NCBI GenBank assembly: GCA_964035575.1 | Contig: OZ037860.1 | Coordinates: 272,689 to 336,688 of the forward strand | Direction: 5' to 3' | Source of the DNA: Rhynchopus sp. YZ270_cl-10 | Lineage: Eukaryota; Euglenozoa; Diplonemea; Diplonemida; Diplonemidae | DNA: 64,000 bases | In this document: positions 31,043 to 43,334 of the stretch, in pieces | Layout: every line of letters starts with the position of its first letter | How positions within the stretch are numbered: position 1 is the first letter of the stretch | The notes under the pieces: generated by a model | The model's database searches: none | Told to the model about the DNA's origin: nothing | The model's input: only the letters and a program-made list of their open reading frames with translations | Program-made: the position numbers and the translations under genes

Positions 31043-33448
31043 TCACATCCCGAGCATGGTGCGAATCCACGTGTCCACTTCAGAGTCCTCTGGAAGGGAG
31101 TGTGTGACAGTTGTGCCGACGTCGTAGCCTGTCTTCTGGAGGTCCGTGATGTTCATGCCGCACTCCTGCAGCTCTGTGGGGTGGTCTGGTACGTAGATGG
31201 TGTTGTTCCCCATCTTGGGCATCGCGGTCTTGTCGCTGCAGTCGTACGCAGCGTAAGAGTGCTGTGCTGTTGCCAGCACACAGGTGTTGTTGTAGAACGC
31301 ATCCACGTTGTCGGGGTAGATCTTCTGCTGCGTGAACATGCACACCGGTGAGTTGTAAAGGTACATGTTAGAGAACGCATGGTTGTCGTGCCCACCAAGG
31401 TCCGACTTTAGACCGTTGCTTGCGTATACAAAGATGTTGTGGTGGCTGTTGAGATATGCACTGCCATCATCCGTGTCGATCGCGGCCTGGGAGTTGTAGT
31501 TTGCGATGAAGAAGTTGGAGGTGATGTCGTTCATTGCAGGGATGTAGGAGGGCGTGCCGTCGCGGATGGTTGTGAGGAAGGGCTGTCTGTCCCAGCTGTT
31601 GAAGGGGCCGTGGTCGCCGGACTCACGGCAGAAGTTGAAGAGGAGGTTCTCCTCAATAGTGTTCCCGCCGCCTAGCCCGTCGTTGAAGTTGATTCCTGCG
31701 CGTGGGCCGTTGAAGAAAACGTTGTTGCGGATCGTTGTCCGTGCGGTCTTTGCCTGAAACCATGCAGACGACTGCTTCTCCCAAATGCCCATCTCACGTA
31801 CCAGGTTCCCCTCGATTGTCGTGTAGATAGGGAAGTGTCCGTCTGTCGCATCGTGCCCCTTCGTGCCATTGTCTGTCAGCTCGTCGGTCCACCCCCACGC
31901 CGCCATCACATTATCCCCAATCCACGCAAACTCACTGTTCTTAATAAAGCCATGCGAATTGTACTTCGAAAACATTGCCGCATTTCCGTCGACTCTGTTA
32001 AATTCGCATGATTCCAGTCCGCTTTGCTCTGTCCCTTCGAAGAAAACTACTGCATCGCGCTGGAGTGCCCAATCTCCACAGGAAGGCGCAGCGTGGTCGT
32101 CCATGTAGGTGTACGATGTGTCCTTGAAACCGATGCCAACGAACTGAACCTGCTTCACGGGGAGGGTCTTGGTGCCAACGACCTTGAAGAGCGTGGCGAC
32201 GTTGGTCAGCTCGACGCGCGAGGGGGGTGCCTCTGTGGAGGAGTTCGAGGCGTAGTACAGCGTCCCTGCGGATTTGTCGAGGTACCACTCCCCGGCAGAG
32301 TCAAGGAGCTCCTTCAGGTTCTCGATGTAGAGCTCCTTGCCTTCCTTCTGGCCTCGTCCGTCCTGGAAGCCTCCTCGGGTGAAGGTAGCCGCTGCAGTCC
32401 CGTTGACAGATTCAAAAGCATCAAACTGATACATCCATGTGGCCCAATGGTTCAAATGCCATGCATGCAGCACAGCGTCCTCAGTGTTCGCCCACTTCGT
32501 CGGGTCCATCTCAGCAAATGACGTGCCATTCAGCGCAACCCCCGAAGGCACCTTCCAGTAGCCCCCCTCACCGTCCCGCGGGTTGTGTGGGTTGCACCAA
32601 AAGCTGACGTTTGGAACAAACATGCCGTTGCAGGGGCCTCCAATCCCGATTTGATACGATTTGAAAACGGAGGTGTCATTTCTGAGTGGGTTCGTGGATT
32701 TGACAATGATAGGAGCATCGGGGGTGACGGGGGGCAGCCATGAACCTGCCATGGGCTCCCAACCTGTTGGCGAGGTGTGCATTCCGGTTGTCTCCGGGTT
32801 GCCGTTCGGGTGGCGCGCACGCCATGGACGTGAATCTTCAAAACGCAACCCTTTGTTTAACTTCGACGCGCAAGGGGCACCCCAGATGGTTGCACCGTCC
32901 TTCGAGGTGCCCTGCTTGCTCCACTTCAAGTCGCTGACCACCTCTGAACCACTCACCCACACCTCCTCCCCGAAGAAGGTGAGGTAGCTGTCCGCTGCCC
33001 CGAGGACAACGGTTTCGTTCAGGTAGAACGGCCCGTTTGCGAGGTTGATCTGCACGGTGTCGTTGCCTGACCGGGGGGTGCCTTGTCTGCTGAGCGCGAC
33101 TGCGGCGGGTATGGTCAGGAGAGGTGCTGCCAGGGTACCTGGGTTGGTGTCACTTCCTTTCGCACCATCGACGTAGATGTGGTGAGCTGCAGGCGGAACG
33201 GTGCGTGGCCGGTGATGTGCCGCAGCAGGAGGTGTGGGTGGCACCACACCACATCGAGTCCCGAGTTCCAAGGCGTCAAACACATCCCCAAAGTCCTTCT
33301 TCCACGGCAGCACCTTAGCAGCATACTCCAAAGCGGCCTTCCGCACAGTGCAGTCAAACCCCTTAGGGATATAGCTAGGCACATTGGGAAACGGTGTGGT
33401 CGCCTCCACAGTCACTGCAGCCATCGTGAGGAGGAGGTGTGCGTTCAT
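31043..33448 (-). CDS. Secreted right-handed beta-helix protein
   Basis: Single exon, 801 aa. The N-terminus MNAHLLLTMAAVTVEA reads as a short signal peptide. A segment HIYVDGAKGSDTNPGTLAAP LLTIPAAVA is the typical opening of DUF1565-like beta-helix proteins. The middle and C-terminal thirds show the Asn/Gly-rich rungs of a pectin-lyase-like helix (SGLESCEFNRVDGNAAMF, RTTIRNNVFFNGPRAGINFN, GGGNTIEENLLFNFC, LNSHHNIFVYASNG). Numerous NxS/T sites fit export. Proteins of this fold bind or cleave polysaccharides, so a carbohydrate-active role is plausible; no catalytic residues can be assigned. The product is unrelated by fold to the other secreted hydrolase-like gene at 752-3109. Confidence 0.85.
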   Translation of the reverse strand: MNAHLLLTMAAVTVEATTPFPNVPSYIPKGFDCTVRKAALEYAAKVLPWKKDFGDVFDALELGTRCGVVPPTPPAAAHHRPRTVPPAAHHIYVDGAKGSDTNPGTLAAPLLTIPAAVALSRQGTPRSGNDTVQINLANGPFYLNETVVLGAADSYLTFFGEEVWVSGSEVVSDLKWSKQGTSKDGATIWGAPCASKLNKGLRFEDSRPWRARHPNGNPETTGMHTSPTGWEPMAGSWLPPVTPDAPIIVKSTNPLRNDTSVFKSYQIGIGGPCNGMFVPNVSFWCNPHNPRDGEGGYWKVPSGVALNGTSFAEMDPTKWANTEDAVLHAWHLNHWATWMYQFDAFESVNGTAAATFTRGGFQDGRGQKEGKELYIENLKELLDSAGEWYLDKSAGTLYYASNSSTEAPPSRVELTNVATLFKVVGTKTLPVKQVQFVGIGFKDTSYTYMDDHAAPSCGDWALQRDAVVFFEGTEQSGLESCEFNRVDGNAAMFSKYNSHGFIKNSEFAWIGDNVMAAWGWTDELTDNGTKGHDATDGHFPIYTTIEGNLVREMGIWEKQSSAWFQAKTARTTIRNNVFFNGPRAGINFNDGLGGGNTIEENLLFNFCRESGDHGPFNSWDRQPFLTTIRDGTPSYIPAMNDITSNFFIANYNSQAAIDTDDGSAYLNSHHNIFVYASNGLKSDLGGHDNHAFSNMYLYNSPVCMFTQQKIYPDNVDAFYNNTCVLATAQHSYAAYDCSDKTAMPKMGNNTIYVPDHPTELQECGMNITDLQKTGYDVGTTVTHSLPEDSEVDTWIRTMLGM

Positions 33449-34590
33449 GGTTATAAAAAAGCTTCGAAAAAAGCAAAACTCAGAAAAAAAAAAACCTCAA
33501 AATTGAGTCAAATGTTAAAAATGGAAGATCCACTCCCCTGGATGGTGGAGTGGAGGGTGGAGGGATGGAGGGGGGTGGAGAGCGAGGAAAGGCAGGTTCT
33601 TTTTGTCAGGGATGTTTGAAAATTTGGAAAGTTGTTTATCTGGTCATGGAAATTGTCAGAAGCAAGACTGGCGTGTCATGTTTGTTGTGTTGTCATCATC
33701 CGCAGGGGAGAGGTTGTTGGAACAACTAAAAAAAGGTGGCATCTCGCAAACCCTCCAACTCCTTTCCTAGCACAGGCAGCAATGGAGAGGTGTTAATGAG
33801 CTGCTCGTGTTTGGGGTTGTTTTGCAGTCAGACGAGCGTTTTTCCTCAAAGACAGGGAGACGACATAACCCCAGGGCAACAGTGGCCACCAGGTAGCGTC
33901 ACCCTCCGTAGGGATATCACTTTGGTCATCATGTGCAAGGCATGTGGCAGTGAGGCGGAAGATGAGAGGGAAAAGGGTGAAGAAAGAGGGGGTTGGGGAA
34001 AAGCTCTTTTTGGGAGACAATTGGTAGTCTTGTGAACTAAGAAAATGAAAAGACTTACAAAAAAAGAAAACACTAATCTTCTAAAAAAATGGGGGGGGGG
34101 GGGGGGGGGGAGAAGGGATGAGGGAGCTACAATTGGAGAAATAATGTATCTTTTCTTTCGTGGGTTTCCTCTAGAAAAAACCGACAAAAAAAGATGATCT
34201 AATAAAAAATGAATGCACAGAACAAAAAATGCCCCCTTTTTTTCGTGGCAATGGTTTTAACAATGTACGTTTGGCCGCAGTCTGACCGCAACGGTTAACA
34301 CAATAAGACTTCTTCCAGAGGATTTTGTTCTCCTTTTGTAAGAGACAAAAAAGGTAAAGTTGTCCCCCTATGTGACAGAAGGGGGGGAACAGTAGGTACA
34401 GTTAGAAGAGGATGCTAATAAATATTTTGACAACATTTTCAAAAAAGGAAACATTTTTGAACCTTTTTTTAAAACACAGATATTTTTTGAAAACTTTTGG
34501 ACAAAACCGGGTTACCACCAATTTTGCCAATAGTGTAACACCTAAAAAAGCTAAAACGAACCTACAGCCACGAAACTAGACTGAAAACAC
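33449..34590. other. Spacer with a 20-G run
   Basis: No supportable gene. The stretch 33740-34000 is GC-richer and open in more than one frame but unrecognised. 34091-34110 is an uninterrupted run of 20 G. Confidence 0.5.
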
Positions 34591-37500
34591 TCACATCCAC
34601 TTTCCCAGAGGCAGTGGGGCATCTGCCTTGAGGGACTTCTGCAGAGGGGTGTTGTTTGCAGAAGATGCACGGCTGCCTGTTGCGGTGCTCGTCTTCCTAA
34701 GACTCCCAGTACGCCCGCCGAAGGAGCCTGTGGACCCCTTCTTAGTGAGGTGGCCACGTGTCTCCGCAGCCACTCCTATGCGCACGTTGGAGTCAAACTC
34801 ACTCGCACTGCCATGCTTTATGCGCACAAAGGTGATGTCTGCGCTGTTCCCAGGCTCAATCTTCTGCAGCAACTTCTCCAAGTCCTTCGCAGCTGTTAAC
34901 GTGTTCTTGTTGATGCTCTTCAAATAGTCACCTTTGCGAACACCGGCCTGTATATTTGGAATATGATGTGTACAAAGCAAACAATTCAAAGCAGGTGGAA
35001 AAAAAGAGAAGTTTATGAGATCAGAGGGCTCCCCGACCCCAAAGGAAAAGCCCGGATGGAGGAAAATCCTCCCTTAGGTGGTGAGTACTGTATCATAAGC
35101 CTCTTGTGCTTAGTCACCTTGCGGTCCTCTGTGTAAGTCAGCTTGGATTTGTTTTGTGCGTGTCATTGCATACCACGTACGCGGGTCCACCGTTCTTGAT
35201 ATCTGCCACCTTGGGGTAGCGGCTTTGCGGATCGTTGCTGTCTTGCAGTTGTATGCCTAGGGTCGGCTTTGGCTTGTCTTCTTCTGTGACTTCTGCGCCG
35301 ATGCCTGACCCGAGGGAGGACCTGGTGGTCTCGAGGAGCTGTTGTCCTGCAAGGTCTGTGAGCGACTGTGCTGTTGTGTTGAAGACTGCTTTGGAGTGCG
35401 TGGAGCCACGCCGTGTGGGCTGCGTGCTGTGCAGGCTGCTGGCGAGCTGTGCCTCGATGCGGTCTGCTGCGGAGGTGGCGGACACTGGGGGCTCGGAGGT
35501 GGGCTGGCGCTGGCTTGGCTGCGACACAAGGCTCTCTACTGCACGCGGTGTGCGCACAGACGGCCGCCGCATGGACGGCCCGCGCTGCCCACTCGCCGTA
35601 GAACGCGGGGAGTCCTGCACGAGGCTCTGCTCCAACACCTCGCTCAGCTTCGCTGCAGAGTTCTGTGTCCGCATGAACAGCGACCCCAGCCTCTTTGGCG
35701 TCCCCCCTGCACTCACCGGCTGCTCGCTTGGCTGCGGACGTGACGTGCTCGACATATTCTCAGAGGAGGTGTGCAAAGCAGAGCTTGGCGGCAGTGCCAG
35801 CGCATGGGGTGCTGGTGCCCTTGCAGGGCAGGGCGGTTCGTCGCCACCCTCCAACTCATCAATGCGGTGGCGGAGGCGTTCCTGTGGTAAGCGGTGTGGC
35901 AGTGGGGGTAAGGGGGCAGGAGGGTAAGGGGTGTGTATACCTCAGTCGCCTTAGCGGTGTTGAGTCTTGCGTTCATCTCCGCATTCTTCGCGACTGCCTC
36001 TTCGAGCTGGATCTCTGCCCGTTTGAGTGCCTTTTGGAGGTCAGAACGCTCGGCAGAGATGTTGTCGTAGCCTACCTGGAGCTGCTGAGTCTCGATCATG
36101 GCCATGGCCTGTTGGGCGACGTTTGAGTCGGTTTGGTTCATCTGGGAGACAAGCGACTGGTTGGACTCTTTGAGTGCTTCGACCTGCGCACGCTCTGCAC
36201 TGAGCTGCGAGCCTGCGTAGATGAGCTTCTCCTCGCACACAGTGCGGTCGCTTTCTACGTCACGGAGGCGTCGTTGGAGGTCAATAATGACGCTCTTGAG
36301 GTGGTCCACTTCGAGCTTGACTGCAGCCGCCTCGTCCACTGTGCATTCCGCTCGAATAGACGTCTCTTCACGCGACTCAAGAAGCTGTCTCAGCTCGTGG
36401 TTGGAGTGCTGCACAAGAGTCAGCTCGCTGTTGTGCTGCATCAACTCGAGGCGGTGCTCCTTTACCTGCTGCAGTGCTTCATCTCGCTCGGCGCGCGCCT
36501 CGGAGAGCTCGTCAGTCACCTTTGCGACTTTGTCGTGCATCCATTTTCGGAGGCTGCCGTCGCCTTCGCCGCCTTCCTGCAGCTGTTTGTCCTTCTCCTC
36601 GACAAGGAAGTCTTTGTGGCTGAGCATGGTGGTCAGCTGGTCGTTTTGTCGCCGTGATGCGTCAAGTTGTTCGACCACAGTGCGGTGCGCCTCCTGCAGC
36701 ACAGTGTGCTCCTCTGCCACCGTCACACAACCTGCTGTGAGTGCGTCTGCCTTCTGCTGGATGCCCTGCTCTCTACGGTCGTACATCACCTGCAGCTCGT
36801 CGAGGCTTGCACGGGTCAGCTGCAGCTCTTCGCGTACACGGACAAACTCACGCAGCTCCTCCTCCGAAGCCTGCAACGTGGCAGCTTGTGTCATGCATTC
36901 ACTCTCCTTCATGTCGTACTCCTGTACAAGCGTCTCGTACTCCCGGTCCTTCTGCCCATTCAGCATCTCCGCCTTCGCAAGGCTCTGCGACAGCTGCTCC
37001 ACGCGTGTCTCCCTGTCCTGCAGAAGCGACTTCACTTCAGACAGCTTCGCAATTTCTTCCTTAAGGTGCTGTGCGTCTCCGCAGGTTGCCTGAGGTGTGG
37101 GGGGTGATGGGAAAGAGGATGTGTGCTGTGGAATGTACCTTGAGGGACGCAATCTCGTCTTGTCTGCGTGTAAGCTCGAGAGAGGCGCGGTTCATTTCAT
37201 CGCGGCAGGCGATGAGTTCTTTGTCGCGTTGCTTTGAGGATTCTTCGACGTTTCTGTAACGGTAGGGTGGGAGGTGGTTGCAAAGTCGTGCGAGAGGAGG
37301 CGGTGGTAACATACCGGAGAGACTCGTTCTGTGCCCGTGCCGTTGCGACCTCTGCTAGGAGCTTGAGTTTGAGTTCTTCCATCATCCTCATCTTCTCATG
37401 TGATGCCGCCACCTCAAGCTCTTTCTGGCGCAGCTTTTCTGCCGTTTCACGTTCACGTTCAACAAGAGAGGTTTGCCGCACTTCAGCAGAGTTGACCTGC

Positions 37501-39098
37501 AGCCGCAGGTCCTCCCCAGACTGTATGTGCATGTTCGCAGTGTGCAGCTCGCGTTCTTTGTCAACGAGAGAGTTCTTGGCCTCACGAAGCTTTTCCTCCA
37601 GGGCCATCTCACGCACCTCGACTGCATTGAGTTTGAGTGTTGTTTCGTCGAAGTGCTTCATCTTGTCTGCCTGGACAGAGAGCTCGCGTTCCTTCTCTTT
37701 GATGCGCATTTCGAGTTCAGCGCCGCGTTGCTGCTGCTGTTTGAGCTGTAGGGAGACTGTCTTCTGCACCTCGAGCTGGTGTGTCAGGTCGTCTATGCGA
37801 GTCTCAAGCTGCTGGTTGCGTGAGGCCTTGTTCTTGATGTCCGTCTGGAGGAGCTGCCGGCGTTCCTCAAAGTCCTGCTCAAGTTCGCGTTGTTGCTGTT
37901 TGATTTGCCGCTCGCCTCGCGACGTCTGGTCCTCCAGCCGAGTCTGCAGAGCAGACATGTCGAGCGACAGCTGCGCCACCTCAGACGTCTTCATCTCATT
38001 CACGCCGTGCACATCCTGCACCTGCGTACGCAGCATCTGGAACTCATTTTTCAACTGCTCGTATGCGTCGCACTTCCTCCCAGCGTCGTCTTTCACCTGC
38101 TTCAACGTCGACGCCTGGATGTCATACGAGCTTTGAAGCTGTTCGTACTCCCTTTGCAGCTGGGTTCTGCTATCTGTCACAAGTTGCAACGAAGATTTCA
38201 ACTGCTGCGCCTCATTTGAATACGACTGGTGCTTTGTGTGCAACGTCTGCATAGCCTCCACAGTGGTCGCATGCTGGCCCTTCAGCTCCTGCACAGCGTC
38301 GTTCGCGACCTGCAGACTTTGCTCCTTCCTCATGAGCTCGTTCACCACCTCTTCCGCATCTGCCCTGAGACGCTCCATTTCGTTCACCTGCACCTGATGC
38401 GCCTCCTCCTGCACACGCAGCTCACGTTCCATGCGTTGTGCTGCCTCCTCCTTGATCTCCTGTTCACGTAGCGCCAACGTCTCACGAAAATGCTCCTCTG
38501 TTCTGCGCACAGCCTCCCGCGAACGCTCAAGATCGTGCCGCATGTCCGACACCCGCACATCAGCCTCGTCCTTCTGCCTCTGCACTTCCTCCTTCAACTG
38601 CAGGACCACATTGTTGTGTGAAGCGACCCTCTGCAACACTTCCTGCTCCACCCGTGTCTTTGTCGATCTTTCTGTCGCCTCTGTGTGCGCACGGATCTGC
38701 TCTGCATGCTCGACCTGCATCTGACGCAGCCTTTCGTGCAGCAATGATGCCTCGACTGTTCCAGGTGTCGGTGCGGGTGGTGCGGCGGGGGACACAACAT
38801 TTGCTGAGATGGAAAGTGCCGACGGTGTCGGGAAAAGCGACGTACCCACGGTAGGGGGGGACGTCAGGTTGGGGCGGGGGTAGGTTGCGTCGTGGTGTGG
38901 CTGTGCGCGTGGGCTGGTGCTGATCATGCGTTGGATGGAGGTGATCTGTCCTGCAGTTCTGAGCATGTCCCCTTCAGTGACACCAAGCTCCCTCACCTTC
39001 GTATCGAAGAGGTTCTCGAGGTTGTCAAACAGGTCCTGGCTCTCTCGCAGCTTGCCGAGCAGCTTGTTGACTGCGGCATCCCCGCCGCTGCTGCTCAT
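34591..39098 (-). CDS. Long coiled-coil protein with C-terminal PDZ domain
   Basis: Five exons: 39098-37315, 37253-37139, 37089-35941, 35881-35174, 34947-34591 (donors GTATGT, GTACAT, GTATAC, GTATGC; all acceptors AG; phases agree), 1370 aa. After about 130 variable residues, roughly residues 135-1010 are heptad-rich coiled coil, high in Glu, Gln, Arg and Leu. A Ser/Pro-rich linker follows. The C-terminus holds a PDZ domain split by the last intron: PTLGIQLQDSNDPQSRYPKV and IKNGGPAYV in exon 4, AGVRKGDYLKSINKNTL in exon 5. The final part is Ser/Gly/basic. The architecture suggests a cytoskeletal or membrane scaffold. No specific family is recognised. The last intron contains an interrupted class A repeat. 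The next gene upstream is another coiled-coil protein. Confidence 0.8.
35010..35120 (+). repeat. Class A repeat interrupted by about 75 nt, intronic
   Basis: The left half AGTTTATGAGAT (35010-35021) and the right half CATAAGCCTCTTGTGCTTAG TCACCTT (35094-35120) are separated by unrelated sequence. The copy lies antisense in the last intron of the coiled-coil/PDZ gene. Confidence 0.65.
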
Positions 39099-39425
39099 TG
39101 CACCACACAGACGCCTGTTGCGGGTAGGTGGGTGGGCGGTAGTGGAGTGGGATAAGAAGGGTTGGGGAAAGAGGAGTACAAGAAAGCAGGAGAATATTCA
39201 TATTTTTTTTTGGCGCAGTACAAAAAAGGTGGGGAGGTACATAACAGAGGGGAAAAAAGGGGGGTACAAATAAGTCGGTACAAACAAAAAAAAATCTACA
39301 AAAAATGCTTGAGGGGGTTTTCCTAAACCCCCCTCCTGGCACGCCTAAAAGAAATGCAAAGATGGACCTCTTGTTGAGGTATCTTTTTTAAGAGATGGTC
39401 CTTTTCGCAACTATTTTGATTTTTT
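39099..39425. other. Short spacer
   Basis: Leader of the coiled-coil/PDZ gene (acceptor GCAACAG about 15 nt upstream of its ATG) and A-rich sequence; nothing else seen. Confidence 0.5.
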
Positions 39426-40424
39426 TCACATTGGGGTGTAGGGCTTTGCGAGTCTGCTGTCGTTGATCTGGACTTGGAGAAGTTCGAGGCGGGCTTCGAG
39501 AGAGGCACGTTCTTGGAGGGTAATGTTGTATGCAGTTTTGACGTCTTCAAGCTGGAATTGCATCGCCTTTTTGTGTTTTTCTGCGGTTTGGTAGGCAGCA
39601 TGCCAGTCTTCTGATTCTCTTTGGAATCTTGCAAGGTCTTCTCTGAGACGTGTGTGGTCGGTTGCGTGTTGCGACCGTTCTGTGTTTCGTGCAGTCCGTA
39701 GATCATTAATCGCCATTTCCAACTCCGGAATCAACGCAACTCTCTCTGCAAGCCTCTGCTTCTCCCCTTGCCATATCATCGCATCGCTCTCAAGCCTTTC
39801 GATAGACCGCTTCAAATCATCCCTCTCTGCCCTCGCAGACGTCGCATGATGCTCCACTTCATTCTCTGCAGCACGCCTTCCCCTTTCATATGCAGAGGTG
39901 ATACTATCACGAATCTCGTTGACTTGGTCAACCTGTTGCAAAAGGATGGTCCGTTCGCGCAGCCAGGAGGCCTCTTTTTCTGCGTTTTCGGCGGACATTG
40001 CCTTAAATTTTTCTTCGGTTTCGAAGAAGCGTTGTGTGATCTGCTCCTGAGCGGTGGTGTCGGTGTCGCGGAGGCGCATCTTCTCCTGTAGATCTGAGAG
40101 CGTGCGGCGGAGTGTTTCTGCCTCTGTTGCAGCCTGTACTGCTTCCTTCTGGAGTTGGTTCTTCTCTGAGCGCGCCTCTTCGTACAGAAGCTTCATCTGT
40201 CCCTGTGTGCGTCGCTCTCCCTGCAAGACGCGGATGGTGTCGTTCGCCTTCTCCAAGTCGCGTTGCATGTAAACCAAGGTCTGTTCCGCACTGCTCCGAT
40301 CCACCACAGCACGCACCTCAGCGGTGTGCCTCCGCTCGGGTGTTGCTGCAGCGCTGTGATGGTCGCCAAGCGCTTTGTCGCGGAGGAATTCATCTAAAAT
40401 CAACTCTCTTTCGGCGGAAAGCAT
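39426..40424 (-). CDS. Coiled-coil protein
   Basis: Single exon, 332 aa. It opens MLSAERELILDEFLRDKALG and is predicted coiled coil almost throughout (residues about 45-325), rich in Glu, Arg, Gln and Ala with heptad-spaced Leu/Ile. No catalytic or targeting motif is seen. The ATG at 40424 has an acceptor (CACCCAACAG) just upstream. It directly precedes the larger coiled-coil/PDZ gene in transcription order and has similar composition (HxxxRxE-type repeats), so the two may belong to one structure or descend from a common coiled-coil ancestor; that link is inference only. Confidence 0.75.
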   Translation of the reverse strand: MLSAERELILDEFLRDKALGDHHSAAATPERRHTAEVRAVVDRSSAEQTLVYMQRDLEKANDTIRVLQGERRTQGQMKLLYEEARSEKNQLQKEAVQAATEAETLRRTLSDLQEKMRLRDTDTTAQEQITQRFFETEEKFKAMSAENAEKEASWLRERTILLQQVDQVNEIRDSITSAYERGRRAAENEVEHHATSARAERDDLKRSIERLESDAMIWQGEKQRLAERVALIPELEMAINDLRTARNTERSQHATDHTRLREDLARFQRESEDWHAAYQTAEKHKKAMQFQLEDVKTAYNITLQERASLEARLELLQVQINDSRLAKPYTPM

Positions 40425-41491
40425 TTTTTTGGGGTTTTTTGCTGTTGGGTGAAGGGTGAAGGGTGGGGTCGAGATAGAACTAAAAAGTAGGATTCTTTGT
40501 TTTTAACCAGTCGCAGCTACGTCAATAAGTTGATAATAAAGGGTGAAGGGTGAAGGGGCAATGGAAAGTTTTTGGTCTTGCTCAAAACTCAAAACAAAAA
40601 AACCAGAAAAGGGGTTGTCACAATACAAAGCGGCCTGCCGAGAGGGAGGGAAAAAAATGCCAAAAATAAAATAAAATCCCCGTACTACCAGCCCACTACA
40701 ACTTGCGCCAATTAAGTAACACACATTCCTCAGCTCTCAAATGAGACAACACGGGTTTGCGGGTTTGCGGAAACTTAGAGGTTAGAAAAACTTCCCAGCC
40801 CAGTTGTAACGTTTCCCCACAAACGCCAGAAAAACCGATACTGCAACAGCTCCATCCCTCCCAGTCTTCAAGACTCAGGAGAAGAATATGATGTCTGATT
40901 CGCCTGATTTTGTTGCTATTATTCAGCAGCATTTCTCTGGTTTGCAGGTTGGGATTTTTTCATGTTCTGATTGGAAGAGCGGGTTGGCACTACTTATTTG
41001 GTCACAAGCGTAGGTGGTACATTTTTTTCATCAACTTAACTAATTTTTCCATCAAAACATGGCATGTTCGTTTTTCGTCGTTTTTTTATGATCTTTTTGA
41101 AATTACTTTCCATCTTGTTGTGTTCATTGTGCAACCTGGGTATGGTCATACAATGCATCGCATAGTGGTGATAAACCTCCACTTTTCGCTCGAAAACAGC
41201 AAGGAAAAGATATCCCACGAGGGCACAGTGCTATTCTCGTGCACACTGCTACAGGTGGCATATTGTTGACAAACCGAATATGAGGCTAGAATACAATAAA
41301 GTTGTTCACATTTGTCGGAAACCAACTTTTGTCGGTACTATTTCTGCATTCACTAAATAATCATTAGATTAGATTGTGCGTTCGTAACACAGAAAACTTA
41401 AAAAATGTGAACAGGGCTAGAATATGACGGGTTTCCCCACACCCCCACGATACCATAAAATGGTATCAAAAAAAAATAGTGTTCCTTTTAA
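40425..41491. other. Spacer
   Basis: AT-rich sequence with no gene or recognised repeat family. Confidence 0.5.
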
Positions 41492-43125
41492 TCACTCGGT
41501 ATACACTCTCGTCACTTCTTTGCCTTCTGTTTCCATGCTGGAATTATCGAGCGCCTCCAGGCCTAGTGCACCAGTTTCTTTGTTTGGATTTGTTTTCCAG
41601 AGTTTGTTGGCTTCTCCCAACTTGATCACTTTGCTGAGAAGGGGTTCATCACAAAGCTGTGACACGTGCCCAAACTCCTTATCGAGCGCCCGCATGAGGT
41701 CTTCCATTGTCCACTTGTGGCAGCAGTCCCAATACCCTCCGTGATGGAAGCGAGTTCCCTTGTGCAGAACGTAGTGCACCATGAGCGCTATCTTCAAGGT
41801 CTGTTCCTGGCTTTCTTTGTACAAGTCGAGAAGTGTGGCCTCCCCCGTCGATGCCAGGTTTCTATCTCTCAGTGAATCCATGATCTGTGTGTGCCGCTCG
41901 GAAGTCGTCTTCAGTTTGTGCAGGATCCTGTAGGCATATCCCGCTGCAGCAGAGGCAACGCAGAACTGTCCGAACGACATCGAAACGACGCCTACAGAAG
42001 CAACAGAAGACAGCGCGGTGCAGAGCATGTACAGCAGCACGCAGGAGGAGGAGGTGAACGAAAGGAAGTTTGCGGGGCTGTGGATGACTGTCTTCTCTGG
42101 CAGCAGCAGCTTGATGTCGCTTTTAGGCACATCCTTGTAGCGTCTGATGACGACGTTGAAGGGGTTGAAGATGCCCCCTCCTGTACGCCACAGGGAGTGC
42201 ACATCGACGGCCTGACGAGGCCGCTTGCGGCGGAACACAATAACAATGTCATTGAATGTTTCATCTTCAAGCTTGACCTCGCCTACCAAGTGGCGGAAGG
42301 AGCGGTCACCAAGCAGCTGCGAGGAAGTGTCCATTAATCTAGACTCCGAACCGCCAAGCATGATGTTTTTGGTGTTCTTCAGACTCTCCATATACGCCTT
42401 CTCCCATCCCATCACGTGGGGGTCTGCAAATAGGGGGATTTTTTGGAAAATTTCCAGCAACATTCCGATGTTGTAATTTATTGATTTGATCTTTTTTTCT
42501 TCATACCCATAGCCTCTGCCAACGAAGGGAAAAACTGAAGAAACCACCAGTACATAGACGATGCAGTGCGCTTCCCGAAGGCACGCATCTTCTGCGACCA
42601 GAAGTGTCCTGTGGTGCTGATCTTCCCACTGCCTCGTACAAACATCACGGCACCGTTCCGGAGAACGCCGTACTCTGGCTGGAGGGTGCTTTTCACGTCA
42701 GGGACTCCCATGCAGTTCCGTTTGACCATCTCGGAATCAAGCCAGTTGTAGTTCACCTTGAAACGGTGGTCATCGAATGTATTGAACCGGGCGTGCTGCA
42801 TGTCAGAATGGGTGATGTGTCTGAAGCCGCCCGCTTCAAGTAGTTTGAAGAGATTTGTGAAGAAGCGTTTTTCACGTTCTTCATAGCGTTGGGTGATGTC
42901 TGCCTCTGTTGTGCTTGCATCGCTTGTTTCCGCCGGTGTGCGTGGGTTGAGATAACTGAAGTCCCGTTCGATCTCTCGGTTCTGTGCATAAGAATCGCTC
43001 CACACCTTTTTGTCCAACAGCAGAATCGAATACTCAAATGCCCGTTGCACCGAACTCCCGGCAAAGTGGGGGCCTCTGTTCATATTCTTCACGCATTGCC
43101 ACAAAATGTTTTGGAATGTGCCCAT
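41492..43125 (-). CDS. TMEM143/DUF3754-family membrane protein
   Basis: Two exons, 43125-42507 and 42423-41492 (intron of 83 nt, GTATGA..TTTGCAG, phase 1), 516 aa. Family features in order: RFFTNLFKLLEAGGF near residue 90, the strand-rich VFRRKRPRQ and FNVVIRRYKDVPKSDIKLLL PE before the membrane region, then two hydrophobic segments (SSCVLLYMLCTALSSVASVG and SFGQFCVASAAAGYAYRILH) and the helix after them (LYKESQEQTLKIALMVHYVL) that is typical of DUF3754. TMEM143 relatives are organelle membrane proteins (mitochondrial in animals, plastid or mitochondrial in plants); their activity is unknown. The start follows CTCTCGGCAG by about 25 nt. Confidence 0.82.
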
Positions 43126-43334
43126 AAGATAGAGAGATAGAGAAATACTCTGCCGAGAGGGGTGGGCTGGGAGTGGAGGAGTGTCATAGAGTGGGTGGTG
43201 GAAAAAATGGTAATAAAAATCGGATTTTTAGTACGGACACGTCATACGCAACATACAAAACAAAAAAAGACACAAAAAAGAAGAAAAAAATGGACGTCAC
43301 AAATGTGTTATCTAGGATTGTCAAAAAAATATTG

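Noticed and set aside
33736-34035. ORFs on both strands in a GC-richer patch
   Set aside because: Start codons are non-ATG or quickly closed, and no splice chain or known domain supports a gene.
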